From Candidatus Peribacteraceae bacterium (GTDB taxonomy: Bacteria; Patescibacteriota; Gracilibacteria; Peribacterales; Peribacteraceae), in NCBI GenBank assembly GCA_022843885.1, contig JALHMU010000035.1, positions 1 through 8,900 of the forward strand: DNA of 8,900 bases, in the 5' to 3' direction. Positions within the stretch are counted from its first letter, which is position 1. Each line of letters starts with the position of its first letter. Below the pieces are notes generated by a model, which saw only the letters and a program-made list of their open reading frames with translations, was not told the DNA's origin and ran no database searches. Shown piece after piece: positions 1-6,833 of the stretch. The position numbers and the translations under genes are program-made.

Positions 1-435
1 TTGCCACATGTCACGTTTCAAGTCGTCGGATTTCATGCTCCTGATCATCCGCTCGTGCGACGCTACAAACATGTCATTACATTTACCGGATTGCGCCATG
101 ATATTGCAGATATTCTCGCGAAGACCGATATTTTCGTACTCCCAAGCTATTCGGAAGGCCTGAGTAATGCGCTTATGGAAGCCATGGCGAGCGGGTGTGC
201 CTGCATTGCGAGTCGTGTCGGCGGGAATACATTCTTACTGGATCACGGCAAAGCCGGAGAACTGTTCCACCCTGGAAAGCGCAGTGAATTGATTCAATCA
301 CTTCGACATATGATCGTTGATCACACAGCTCGACAGCACATGAGTCATGCCGCACGAAAACGAATCGAGGAAGTATTTGACTGGAGCGTCGTGGAAGAGA
401 AATATGCATCTCTCTTTGCACGTTTCACGCAATGA
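1..435 (+). CDS. GT-B glycosyltransferase, GT4-like (C-terminal part, 5' end outside window)
   Basis: This is the nucleotide-sugar-binding C-terminal half of a retaining GT-B glycosyltransferase. Reading from base 1 in frame, it shows the family's donor-site signature: FVLPSYSEG at about residues 45-53, followed by the EX7E pair (E52 and E60 in SEGLSNALMEAMASG), then the ASRVGG and LLDHGKAGELF segments that line the donor pocket. The acceptor-binding N-terminal domain and the FVGR-type strand are missing because the window cuts the gene, so the leading TTG is probably an internal codon and not the start. It ends in TGA at 433-435, and the next gene's ATG overlaps that stop (ATGA), so the two are translationally coupled. 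Family membership is secure from the motif. The sugar donor and acceptor cannot be told from sequence; transfer of a hexose to a lipid- or protein-linked glycan is typical of the family. Confidence 0.88.
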   Translation: MPHVTFQVVGFHAPDHPLVRRYKHVITFTGLRHDIADILAKTDIFVLPSYSEGLSNALMEAMASGCACIASRVGGNTFLLDHGKAGELFHPGKRSELIQSLRHMIVDHTARQHMSHAARKRIEEVFDWSVVEEKYASLFARFTQ

Positions 436-1511
436 ATTCTCCTTCATCCTCGCGGGCTCAGATTGTCATTCTTTCGGCGTTCTTTCGACCGTTTCGCAGT
501 GGTGCGGAAGCGATGGTCGAGGAAGTCGCATTGCGACTGAAAGATGCATACGACATCACGATCGTCACGGCTCGACTGTCATCGAAGTTGCCACGTACCG
601 AGATTCTTTCTGACCGCATTACCATTCGCAGAGTCGGTCTCGGAAGAAGTATCGATAAGTGGCTTTTTCCGCTTCTAGGAGCCATTGCTGTTATGCGACG
701 GAAGCCAAAGATCGTGCATGCAGTGCTTGAATCCTATGCCGGTTTGGCACTCGTCATGTGTCGATTTCTTTCGCCTACATCCAAAAGAATTTTGACATTG
801 CAAAGCACAAATACATCAATGTTTTTGAAGCGCATGCACCGCACTGCTGACGTTATCACGGCGATCAGTTCCTATCTCATCCTCCGCGCCAAAGAATATG
901 GTCGCAGCGATGTGATTTATATTCCAAACGGTATCGCTTTGGAAGATATTCGTCATGCACTGACGCGATATCCGCGCGAACATGGTCGCATTCTGTTCGT
1001 TGGGAGATTGGAACCAATGAAAGGTGTCGATACGTTGCTCGAAGCATTCGCCATGCTCCAGGATTTGCCCGTCACGCTCATGATTGTTGGCGACGGGTCG
1101 GAGCGTGCGCGTCTGGAAGCACTTACAGAAGAATTACGCATCGCCGATCGCGTGAGTTTCCAGGGGTTCATCGAAACACCAAGGATCTACGACATCTATG
1201 CGCAGGCGGAAGTCTTCGCAGGACTGTCCCGCAGCGAAGCATTGGGCAATGTGTTCCTGGAAGCGCAGGCAGCGCAACTTGCCGTCGTCGCTACGTCGGT
1301 CGGAGGCATTCCGGAAATCGTCAAAGACAAGGAGACGGGTTTACTTGTACGTGCCGATGATCCGAAAGCTGCGGCAGCGGCACTCCGCCAACTGTTTGAA
1401 GATACCATCCTGCGTCAGCGACTTGTGGAAGCAGCGCAAACACGTCTGCCTGAGTTCGACTGGAATGCGATCGCAGCACGCTACGACAGCGTCTACAAAA
1501 AAATCATTTAA
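432..1511 (+). CDS. GT-B glycosyltransferase, GT4 family
   Basis: A complete 359-residue GT-B glycosyltransferase, the usual length for the family. The N-terminal acceptor domain begins with an IVILSAFF strand and a glycine-containing loop (SGAEAMVEE, about 23-31). The linker carries IPNGI (164-168). The C-terminal donor domain has FVGRLEPMKG (189-198, with R192 and K197 as the usual phosphate-contacting pair), TLLEAF, MIVGDGSER, and the EX7E motif (E269 and E277 in SEALGNVFLE). There is no signal peptide or clear membrane span, so it probably acts on the cytoplasmic face of the membrane. Its ATG overlaps the previous gene's TGA by 4 bp, so both glycosyltransferases are likely part of one envelope or exopolysaccharide operon entering from the left. 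It ends in TAA at 1509-1511, overlapping the stop of the convergent gene. The substrate is not predictable. Confidence 0.92.
   Translation: MNSPSSSRAQIVILSAFFRPFRSGAEAMVEEVALRLKDAYDITIVTARLSSKLPRTEILSDRITIRRVGLGRSIDKWLFPLLGAIAVMRRKPKIVHAVLESYAGLALVMCRFLSPTSKRILTLQSTNTSMFLKRMHRTADVITAISSYLILRAKEYGRSDVIYIPNGIALEDIRHALTRYPREHGRILFVGRLEPMKGVDTLLEAFAMLQDLPVTLMIVGDGSERARLEALTEELRIADRVSFQGFIETPRIYDIYAQAEVFAGLSRSEALGNVFLEAQAAQLAVVATSVGGIPEIVKDKETGLLVRADDPKAAAAALRQLFEDTILRQRLVEAAQTRLPEFDWNAIAARYDSVYKKII
1508..1511. other. Shared TTAA palindrome: overlapping convergent stop codons
   Basis: The plus-strand glycosyltransferase stop (TAA, 1509-1511) and the minus-strand OB-fold/kinase stop (TAA read from 1510 to 1508) lie in one TTAA palindrome, so the two convergent coding regions overlap by 4 bp. 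No spacer exists for a dedicated terminator and I see no hairpin plus T-tract next to it. Transcription from one side must run into the other gene or stop inside it. Confidence 0.95.
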
Positions 1512-2425
1512 GCCGGTCGCACTGCCAGTGCTCCAATATGTTCGACGCAGGCTTCCAGTTTGTCATTCACGACCAAGTGATCGAACAAATGTGGATGTGC
1601 ATCGAATGCATCCAGATCGTACGTCGCCACTTTGAGACGTTCCTGAATTTGCGCTTCGGTATCGCGACCGCGGATGCGCAATCGGTGTAGCAAGTTACTG
1701 ATCATGCGACGACGACTCTTTCCTGGAGGGAGAAGTCCACAGCTCAAGATCGCACGGCGACCGAGCGATTCAGAAAGTCCTTTTAAAAGATGAATGTCCG
1801 TCACCACGAGCGGAAGCCGACCTGACTTCCAAATCTTCTCAATATCATCACGGCAGTAGCCGTAATATCGTTCTTCAGAGTTCGATTCCATGTGTGTGTA
1901 TGCGATCATCTTCTTCGATTCGATCATTCGATCAAATTCCTGTTTCGTCACATACGTATATGGTTCTACTTCATTCTTCTTAGGTTGGCGCGTGGTGTAG
2001 ATCGGGACTTGATCCGCATACGAAGACATCAACGATGTCAGCATGCGCGTAATAGTCGTTTTGCCGACGCCTGATGGACCAGTGAGAGCCAGCACGTACT
2101 GCTGAATGTGGAGCTTCACTTCTGGTGCCGTTTCAACAACTTCGTACTTGTAGCCGTTCACAAACAAACCATTCTCCAATGTGCGAATGCGACGCAATCG
2201 TGGCACAACATGCGCGCCAATTGTTGGAATGTAACCATCGTGTGTGAGTTGCGCATGCACGCGTGACCCATCTTCCAATTGAATGAGTCCAACGGAATAT
2301 GGTTCGGATCCAAAGCCATGCGGAGGATTATGAATTGTCGTGAAGCTGAGCAGCGTGCCAGGTGTCGCTGGTTGCTCTTTGATCTTCTTCAGCCGACGAT
2401 GCAGTTCTGGTGCAGAATTAGGCAT
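1508..2425 (-). CDS. DUF35-type OB-fold fused to a guanylate-kinase-like P-loop kinase domain
   Basis: From the ATG at 2425 this is 305 residues. Residues about 22-97 match the DUF35 OB-fold that assists archaeal acyl-CoA enzymes (SFTTIHNPP, PYSVGLIQLEDGSRV, then NGYKYEVV); the Cys-rich zinc ribbon common before this fold is absent. Residues about 110-300 form a guanylate-kinase-like domain: P-loop GPSGVGKT (116-123), TTRQPK (144-149), YYGY (187-190), LID-type RGRDTEAQIQERL (252-264) and VVND (285-288). Guanine-contacting positions are altered whereas phosphate-contacting ones are kept (see findings). A start 60 bp further upstream (2485) is open but would encode the overlap with the thiolase's conserved C-terminus; the 2425 ATG overlaps the thiolase stop by 8 bp and fits reinitiation. 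Likely role: OB-fold scaffold of the thiolase/HMG-CoA synthase complex carrying a kinase, possibly phosphomevalonate kinase (inference). Alternatives: a divergent guanylate kinase or PhnN-like kinase. Confidence 0.85.
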   Translation of the reverse strand: MPNSAPELHRRLKKIKEQPATPGTLLSFTTIHNPPHGFGSEPYSVGLIQLEDGSRVHAQLTHDGYIPTIGAHVVPRLRRIRTLENGLFVNGYKYEVVETAPEVKLHIQQYVLALTGPSGVGKTTITRMLTSLMSSYADQVPIYTTRQPKKNEVEPYTYVTKQEFDRMIESKKMIAYTHMESNSEERYYGYCRDDIEKIWKSGRLPLVVTDIHLLKGLSESLGRRAILSCGLLPPGKSRRRMISNLLHRLRIRGRDTEAQIQERLKVATYDLDAFDAHPHLFDHLVVNDKLEACVEHIGALAVRPA

Positions 2426-3554
2426 GTTCAAGGAGATGAATAGCGCAGGTGGCGCCGATACCACCGATGTTATGTGCAAGCGCACGGCGGCAGTTTGGTA
2501 CTTGGTTTGGCGCGCGGTTTGTCAGTTGTTTGTAGCAATCCAAAATCTGTTTTACACCTGTGGCACCGATCGGATGACCGCAGGCTTTTAAGCCTCCGCT
2601 CATGTTGATCGGCAGCTCACCATTTGCGTGCGTTTGGTTGTTCTTATAGAAACGGACGCCTTGTCCTTCTTCCGCGAAGCCCATGTCTTCCAAATGCAGG
2701 ATCGCTGCAATCGAGAAACAGTCGTGGAGTTCCATGCAATCAATATCGTTTCGATTCCACCCTGCTTCTTTCAAGGCATTCTGAAATGCTGTGCGCGTGC
2801 TCAAGAAGGATGTCATCGAGGTGCGATCAGCCAAGCTCACATGATCCGTTGCGACTTGTGAGGCACTGATCTGCACGTCGGACGGATTGGTTGAAAGAAT
2901 AATCGCGGCAGCTCCGTCAGAGATCGGGGAGCAATCGAGCAAGCGTAATGGATCGGCAACGGGCGCACTTTTCGAGATCACATCACGTGGAATGCTCTTC
3001 TTAAACTGTGCGTATGGGTTCTTCACCGCAGCTTCGTGATGTGCAGCAGAGACCGAGCTCAGATCATCACGTGTCAAACCGTAGTCATACATGTAGCGAT
3101 TCGCGATCAGTCCGAAGATGCCCGGGAAGGTGAGTCCCGCGACGGTGTCGCGATCACTGTTGCCCGCATTCATGATGGCTGATGTCACAAGATCATTCGG
3201 TGCGTCGGTCAGTTTCTCCGCACCGATCACGAGGACATTCTCGGCTTTGCCACTTTCAAGGAGTGCGCAGGCCGTGTGTACCGCAACACCTCCTGATGCG
3301 CATGCAGCTTCGACACGCAGTGCAGGTGGATGATGTGGCAATCCGCCGCTCACGAGTGCGCCGAGGTGGCCTTGGCCCGAAAGCTCCCCGCCCACCATGT
3401 TTCCGATCACAACTGCATCAATATCGGTTGGCAAAATACCGGACGATTCGATCGCTCCGGCGACAGCTTCATCGATCAGATCGACGAGGCTTTTATTCCA
3501 TAACTCACCAAATGATGTTTGCGCTCCACCGAGGACAAAAACCTGTTCACGCAT
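2418..3554 (-). CDS. Acetoacetyl-CoA thiolase, archaeal/SCP2-type
   Basis: A 378-residue thiolase that would condense two acetyl-CoA to acetoacetyl-CoA, the first step of the mevalonate pathway. Visible signatures: the nucleophilic cysteine C85 in VEAACASGG, the HDCF motif of the SCP2-like subgroup (277-280), the GGLKACGHPIGATG block (C325, H327) and the C-terminal HNIGGIGATC segment (361-370). The length and the HDxF form match the archaeal/SCP2-type thiolases that pair with a DUF35 protein and HMG-CoA synthase, not the longer biosynthetic PhaA/AtoB type. The neighbours are exactly these partners: HMG-CoA synthase 67 bp upstream and the DUF35 fusion overlapping by 8 bp downstream. In the archaeal complex the thermodynamically unfavourable condensation is pulled by channelling acetoacetyl-CoA to the synthase; the same logic probably applies here. 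No good Shine-Dalgarno precedes the ATG; TACAAT lies 11 nt upstream. Confidence 0.93.
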   Translation of the reverse strand: MREQVFVLGGAQTSFGELWNKSLVDLIDEAVAGAIESSGILPTDIDAVVIGNMVGGELSGQGHLGALVSGGLPHHPPALRVEAACASGGVAVHTACALLESGKAENVLVIGAEKLTDAPNDLVTSAIMNAGNSDRDTVAGLTFPGIFGLIANRYMYDYGLTRDDLSSVSAAHHEAAVKNPYAQFKKSIPRDVISKSAPVADPLRLLDCSPISDGAAAIILSTNPSDVQISASQVATDHVSLADRTSMTSFLSTRTAFQNALKEAGWNRNDIDCMELHDCFSIAAILHLEDMGFAEEGQGVRFYKNNQTHANGELPINMSGGLKACGHPIGATGVKQILDCYKQLTNRAPNQVPNCRRALAHNIGGIGATCAIHLLEHA

Positions 3555-3621
3555 AGGACCAAAGTATTGTAATGAAGGAAGTCCGAAATGGTAGCTTTTA
3601 GGGCACGAATTTACAACGTGT
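3555..3621 (-). promoter_or_regulatory. Intergenic spacer with -10-like TACAAT before thiolase
   Basis: The 67-bp gap between HMG-CoA synthase and thiolase is one of only two real gaps inside the operon. On the minus strand TACAAT (3571-3566) ends 11 nt before the thiolase ATG, and TACTTT (3566-3561) ends 6 nt before it. I see no convincing -35 element at the expected distance and no AGGAGG-like ribosome site. A weak imperfect inverted repeat just after the HMG-CoA synthase stop (GACACG/CGTGCC) is too poor to call a terminator. A secondary promoter giving a short-leader transcript is possible. Confidence 0.3.
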
Positions 3622-4656
3622 CTAGGCTGCGATTGTGAGCTTCTTGTGCTGCAAATACTCCGCGTAGTTTAGCTCTTTCGTGGCTTTGTGCTGCCCTTCC
3701 GGGAGTTCTTGGCCATCTTTGAGCATTGTGAAGAGGAAAGCGTCTGAGCCAGCTCCTGATCCGTATGAAATGAGGAGAATGCGCTCATCTTTCTTCGCTT
3801 TTTCCAGAACGAATGTAAGTCCGAGTGGTGAACATGCACTGTATGTGTTCCCGATCGTCGGCACGATGAATCCAAGTTGCATTTGTTCCTTCGAAAATCC
3901 GAGTCGCTTGGCAGCTTCGGTCGGAAACTTTCCATTTGGCATGTGCAGCACGATGTGATCGATGTCTTTCACATCAATTTTTTCTCGACGGATCATTTCA
4001 TGCGCGATTGTTTCGACGTGATGAAAGTATGCAGGCTCTCCGGTGAAGCGTCCGGCATGCGATGGAAATTTCTCATCGGCGTTTCGCCAGAAGTCAGGCG
4101 TGTCCGTCGTGTACGAAAGTGTTGCATCAATGGAGCAGAGCCCCGGTTGCTTCGGTGTTTTTGCACCGATGATAAAAGCAGCAGCACCCGCGGCAGCACT
4201 GTATTCAAGCGCATCGCCCGGCTTTGCCTGCGCCGTATCCGACCCGACGGCGAGACCGAATTTGATCTGCTTCGATGCAGCCATTGCAGAAATAATTTGC
4301 ATCGCGGCTGTTCCGGCTTTGCAGGCAAATTCCAAATCAGCCGCATGTGCGAATGGATTCACGGACAGTGCATGCACCAGCATCCCACTCGTCGGCTTCA
4401 CTGCATACGGATGACTTTCCGATCCCACAAAAACCGCTTCGACATCTTTGGCATCAATATCGCTTAACTCCAGTGCAAGCTTCGATGCTTCAAACGCCAT
4501 CGTGAATGTATCTTCATCCGGTGCGTTGACGGTTTTTTCGATAATGCCGAGCGCACGCGCTTGTTCAGGTCCGCGTTTCCATTCTTTGGCAATCGTTTCC
4601 GATTTGATGCGGAAGCGTGGCAGGTATCGGCCGAACGAGTGGATCACGGACTGCAT
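3622..4656 (-). CDS. Hydroxymethylglutaryl-CoA synthase, archaeal type
   Basis: A 344-residue HMG-CoA synthase that joins acetyl-CoA and acetoacetyl-CoA to form HMG-CoA. It has the archaeal-type signatures: YLPRFRIK near the N-terminus, DEDTFTMAFEA (48-58), the general-base glutamate E80 in VGSESHPYAVKP, the acylated cysteine C112 in EFACKAGT, SDTAQAKPGDALEY (138-151), H237 in LHMPNGKFP, and GNTYSACSPLGL (268-279). These match the short archaeal synthases, not the longer eukaryotic enzymes or Gram-positive MvaS. It starts 42 bp after HMG-CoA reductase and precedes the thiolase by 67 bp. The thiolase, synthase and DUF35 set is the known composition of the archaeal channelling complex. The ATG is preceded by TGCTATTCT but no Shine-Dalgarno. 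The assignment is firm; the archaeal-like origin is inferred from motifs, not a tree. Confidence 0.95.
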   Translation of the reverse strand: MQSVIHSFGRYLPRFRIKSETIAKEWKRGPEQARALGIIEKTVNAPDEDTFTMAFEASKLALELSDIDAKDVEAVFVGSESHPYAVKPTSGMLVHALSVNPFAHAADLEFACKAGTAAMQIISAMAASKQIKFGLAVGSDTAQAKPGDALEYSAAAGAAAFIIGAKTPKQPGLCSIDATLSYTTDTPDFWRNADEKFPSHAGRFTGEPAYFHHVETIAHEMIRREKIDVKDIDHIVLHMPNGKFPTEAAKRLGFSKEQMQLGFIVPTIGNTYSACSPLGLTFVLEKAKKDERILLISYGSGAGSDAFLFTMLKDGQELPEGQHKATKELNYAEYLQHKKLTIAA

Positions 4657-4698
4657 GAGAAATCGCAGAATAGCAGAAATCGAATACTTTTGCCCGAT
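4657..4698 (-). promoter_or_regulatory. 42-bp spacer with extended -10-like TGCTATTCT before HMG-CoA synthase
   Basis: On the minus strand the spacer carries TGC followed by TATTCT (4675-4667), which resembles an extended -10 element (TGnTATAAT), 10 nt before the HMG-CoA synthase ATG. No -35 hexamer of note and no purine-rich ribosome site is visible. It could start a transcript for the thiolase/synthase/DUF35 sub-block separately from the upstream four genes. The evidence is motif matching only. Confidence 0.3.
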
Positions 4699-5841
4699 CT
4701 ATCGCCCTAATGTTGTATGAGCTTTTGTGAGCTGTTGCGCTGAAAGTGCGGCAAGTAGTGATAGTTCACCGGCGAGCACTGTTGCACCCACGATTTCCGC
4801 AAGCTGCTGCGACTTTTTCAACTTCGTTGTTTCGTGCAAAATCACATCCAAACAGGCTTTTTGGACGGGTAATGCTGTGCCACCTCCGATGGTGCCAACA
4901 AGAATTGCCGGGGAATGGATCGAGATACGAATTCCATCACCTTCTTTGACTATCTGTGTATCGGTCAATGATCCTTCCACGGTGTGCGCTGGGTCTTGAC
5001 CCGTTGCAAGGTAGAGTGCGGAGATGATATTCGCTGCATGCGCATTGTGACCAAGTGCACCGGCAATCTTTGAACCGAGTTTGATCTTGGCATGGAATGT
5101 CTGGAGCAATGTATCAGCGTCAGTCTTCAGTACGGACGACAATGTTTTAGCATCGATCACTGCCGATGCATCGACGGTATACCCGCGGCCATGTTCTTTG
5201 GTGTACATACTTGGTTTCTTATCGCTATCGACGTTCGCTGCAACGGAGAGAAATTCCACACCAAGCTCTTTTGCGAGCCATTCACCTGCAGCTTGCGCTG
5301 CAATCGTCGTCATATTCATCCCCATCGCAAGATCGGTGTCACAGAAGAGTGTGAGAAAGACAATGTCTTCGGCCGTATCAATCGTAAAAGAGAGAAGTTT
5401 CAAATGGCCGCTCGTTGCTTCGGCAATTTTTCTCCACACAGAATGTTTTGCTTCGATCGTCTCTTTCAATTTTTTCGGATCAGTGGAACGCAGTGCAATC
5501 GAACGACTCATCCCGTGATACACGGATGTCGTTTTTATTTCTTTCGCGGCTTTGCACCCACGGTTGATACTTGCGACAAGCGCACCTTCCGTCGTCGCGA
5601 GCGGTACGAACACCGCTGTTTTCTCATTTGCACTGTTTATCACCGATAACGGACCCGCAAGGCCCAGCGGGAGCGGAACTTGGCCCCACATGTTTTCACA
5701 GTTTTTCTCATTTGCAGCACCGATCGTGGCTTTGTTCACGCGAGCAATCGACACATCGATTCCCAATTCTTTTTCTATACGCGCACGTCGTTCCTCACAC
5801 TGCTCTGCACTCTCGCCGGTGATATTTGTGCGTAGATCCAT
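4699..5841 (-). CDS. Hydroxymethylglutaryl-CoA reductase, class I, soluble
   Basis: A 380-residue catalytic domain that reduces HMG-CoA to mevalonate using two NAD(P)H. Motifs in order: ENMWGQVPLPLGLAGPL (49-65), the catalytic glutamate E85 in ATTEGALVAS, DLAMGMNM (170-177, cofactor site), the catalytic lysine in DKKPS (K208), HGRG (217-220), GHNAHAANI (264-272), D283 in ATGQDP, VGTIGGGT (315-322), LAGELSL (356-362) and the C-terminal catalytic histidine H375 in KAH. These residues are those of the class I (archaeal/eukaryotic) enzyme, not the class II Pseudomonas/Gram-positive type. There is no membrane anchor, as in archaea. The ATG overlaps the preceding decarboxylase stop by one base (TAATG), so translation is coupled. 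It ends with TAG at 4701-4699, followed by a 42-bp gap. Confidence 0.95.
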   Translation of the reverse strand: MDLRTNITGESAEQCEERRARIEKELGIDVSIARVNKATIGAANEKNCENMWGQVPLPLGLAGPLSVINSANEKTAVFVPLATTEGALVASINRGCKAAKEIKTTSVYHGMSRSIALRSTDPKKLKETIEAKHSVWRKIAEATSGHLKLLSFTIDTAEDIVFLTLFCDTDLAMGMNMTTIAAQAAGEWLAKELGVEFLSVAANVDSDKKPSMYTKEHGRGYTVDASAVIDAKTLSSVLKTDADTLLQTFHAKIKLGSKIAGALGHNAHAANIISALYLATGQDPAHTVEGSLTDTQIVKEGDGIRISIHSPAILVGTIGGGTALPVQKACLDVILHETTKLKKSQQLAEIVGATVLAGELSLLAALSAQQLTKAHTTLGR

Positions 5842-6833
5842 TACAGAATGTGGGAACCAGGACCGATTTTCGTTTCAAAAATCTGACAATTCTTCTGTGC
5901 GTTCGCGTACTCGTGTACCGCTTCTTTCGCATTGTCCGTGCAGATCAAATGCACCGTGGGCCCGGCATCCATCGTGTAGAGCACTTCCATATGTTGCTCG
6001 GTTCGAAGTGCGTCCACTTCTTTGATAATGCGATGCGTCTCAGCATTGAGATATTTCAACGGCGGCTTACTTGTTTCCATCACTTTGTGCATGTCCAGAC
6101 AATCAACTTCGGCAACGCGCTGCAGTTTTTCAAAATCTTTTTGCAGGATGGCATCGATACATTCTTTCGCGCGATTCGGGATTTCTTGCATGCGTTTGCG
6201 CCAATGTGGGCTTGTAGAAGCCAATGCATGACCATCAGTTGATCCGACATCTTTCTCATGCGTCGGCGGAATAATGACGATGTCATGCAGATTCCAATGA
6301 TGCTCATCTGCAATTTGTTCCGCATATCCGTCACCGATCTCTGACCCGGTTGCGACCATCGCGGCAAATCCACCAAAGGTTGAACGACTCGCAGAACCGG
6401 AACCTAAACGACTGAGAATACTCACTTCATGTTCCGTAAATTCTTTCACAAATAATCGAGAATATGCACGGCCGATGGCACTGAAGACAGCGGAAGACGA
6501 TGCAAGTCCGACGGACGGTGGAATATTCGATCGAATACGAAGGAAAACGGCAGGAGGAGCTTTTTCAGTTCCGATTGTTTTCAAATATGTATTCATCAAC
6601 TCGATGTGCGTGTGAATACGTGCGGTTTCACGTGGCGAGAGAATCTTTTCATTTCCATCGGGCCCGAAACTTTGCACCGACAACATATCAGCAGGTTCGA
6701 TTTCTACCTGCACCGACGGCTCATTCAGTGTCATGGATATGGAATCGGCAGCAGGCACACGCAAAGAATCATCACGATTACCCCAGTACTTGATCAGCGC
6801 GATGTTGGGAGTGGAAACGGCTTTGAGGCTCAT
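5841..6833 (-). CDS. mvaD: Diphosphomevalonate decarboxylase (GHMP family)
   Basis: A 330-residue decarboxylase that converts 5-diphosphomevalonate, with ATP, to isopentenyl diphosphate. Signatures: STPNIALIKYWG (7-18, K15 the conserved lysine), SISMTL (31-36), the phosphate loop SVGLASSSA (107-115), RLGSGSASRS (142-151, with S147 and R150 equivalent to the catalytic SxxR), KDVGSTDGH (194-202) and the catalytic aspartate D289 in TMDAGP. The usual KYWGK is KYWGN here (N19), replacing a lysine reported near the diphosphate of the substrate in MvaD structures. The enzyme could therefore act on monophosphomevalonate instead, though R150 and D289 argue that it is a working decarboxylase. It is joined to the kinase upstream by an ATGA overlap and to HMG-CoA reductase by TAATG. 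Decarboxylase fold and role are secure; the exact substrate is less so. Confidence 0.9.
   Translation of the reverse strand: MSLKAVSTPNIALIKYWGNRDDSLRVPAADSISMTLNEPSVQVEIEPADMLSVQSFGPDGNEKILSPRETARIHTHIELMNTYLKTIGTEKAPPAVFLRIRSNIPPSVGLASSSAVFSAIGRAYSRLFVKEFTEHEVSILSRLGSGSASRSTFGGFAAMVATGSEIGDGYAEQIADEHHWNLHDIVIIPPTHEKDVGSTDGHALASTSPHWRKRMQEIPNRAKECIDAILQKDFEKLQRVAEVDCLDMHKVMETSKPPLKYLNAETHRIIKEVDALRTEQHMEVLYTMDAGPTVHLICTDNAKEAVHEYANAQKNCQIFETKIGPGSHIL

Noticed and set aside
1198..1635. 145-residue plus-strand open frame running from the glycosyltransferase into the convergent gene
   Set aside because: Out-of-frame shadow of the glycosyltransferase EX7E region with biased composition and no start context.
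1508..2110. Ordinary housekeeping guanylate kinase
   Set aside because: The fold matches, but the four guanine-contact positions are all changed; kept only as an alternative until activity or a second gmk is known.
2426..2485. Upstream extension of the DUF35-kinase gene to the ATG at 2485
   Set aside because: The added 20 residues only re-read the conserved thiolase C-terminus in another frame; the 2425 ATG overlaps the thiolase stop and fits coupling.
3600..3621. Possible terminator hairpin after HMG-CoA synthase (GACACG/CGTGCC)
   Set aside because: The stem is short with a mismatch, the loop is nine bases and no T-tract follows.
3877..4467. 196-residue open frame on the plus strand antisense to HMG-CoA synthase
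   Set aside because: No recognisable domain, Cys/Arg-rich composition typical of an antisense shadow, and the opposite strand encodes a clear full-length enzyme.
5092..5649. 185-residue plus-strand open frame within HMG-CoA reductase
   Set aside because: Antisense shadow rich in Cys, Arg and Phe with no motif; the minus-strand gene is conserved throughout.
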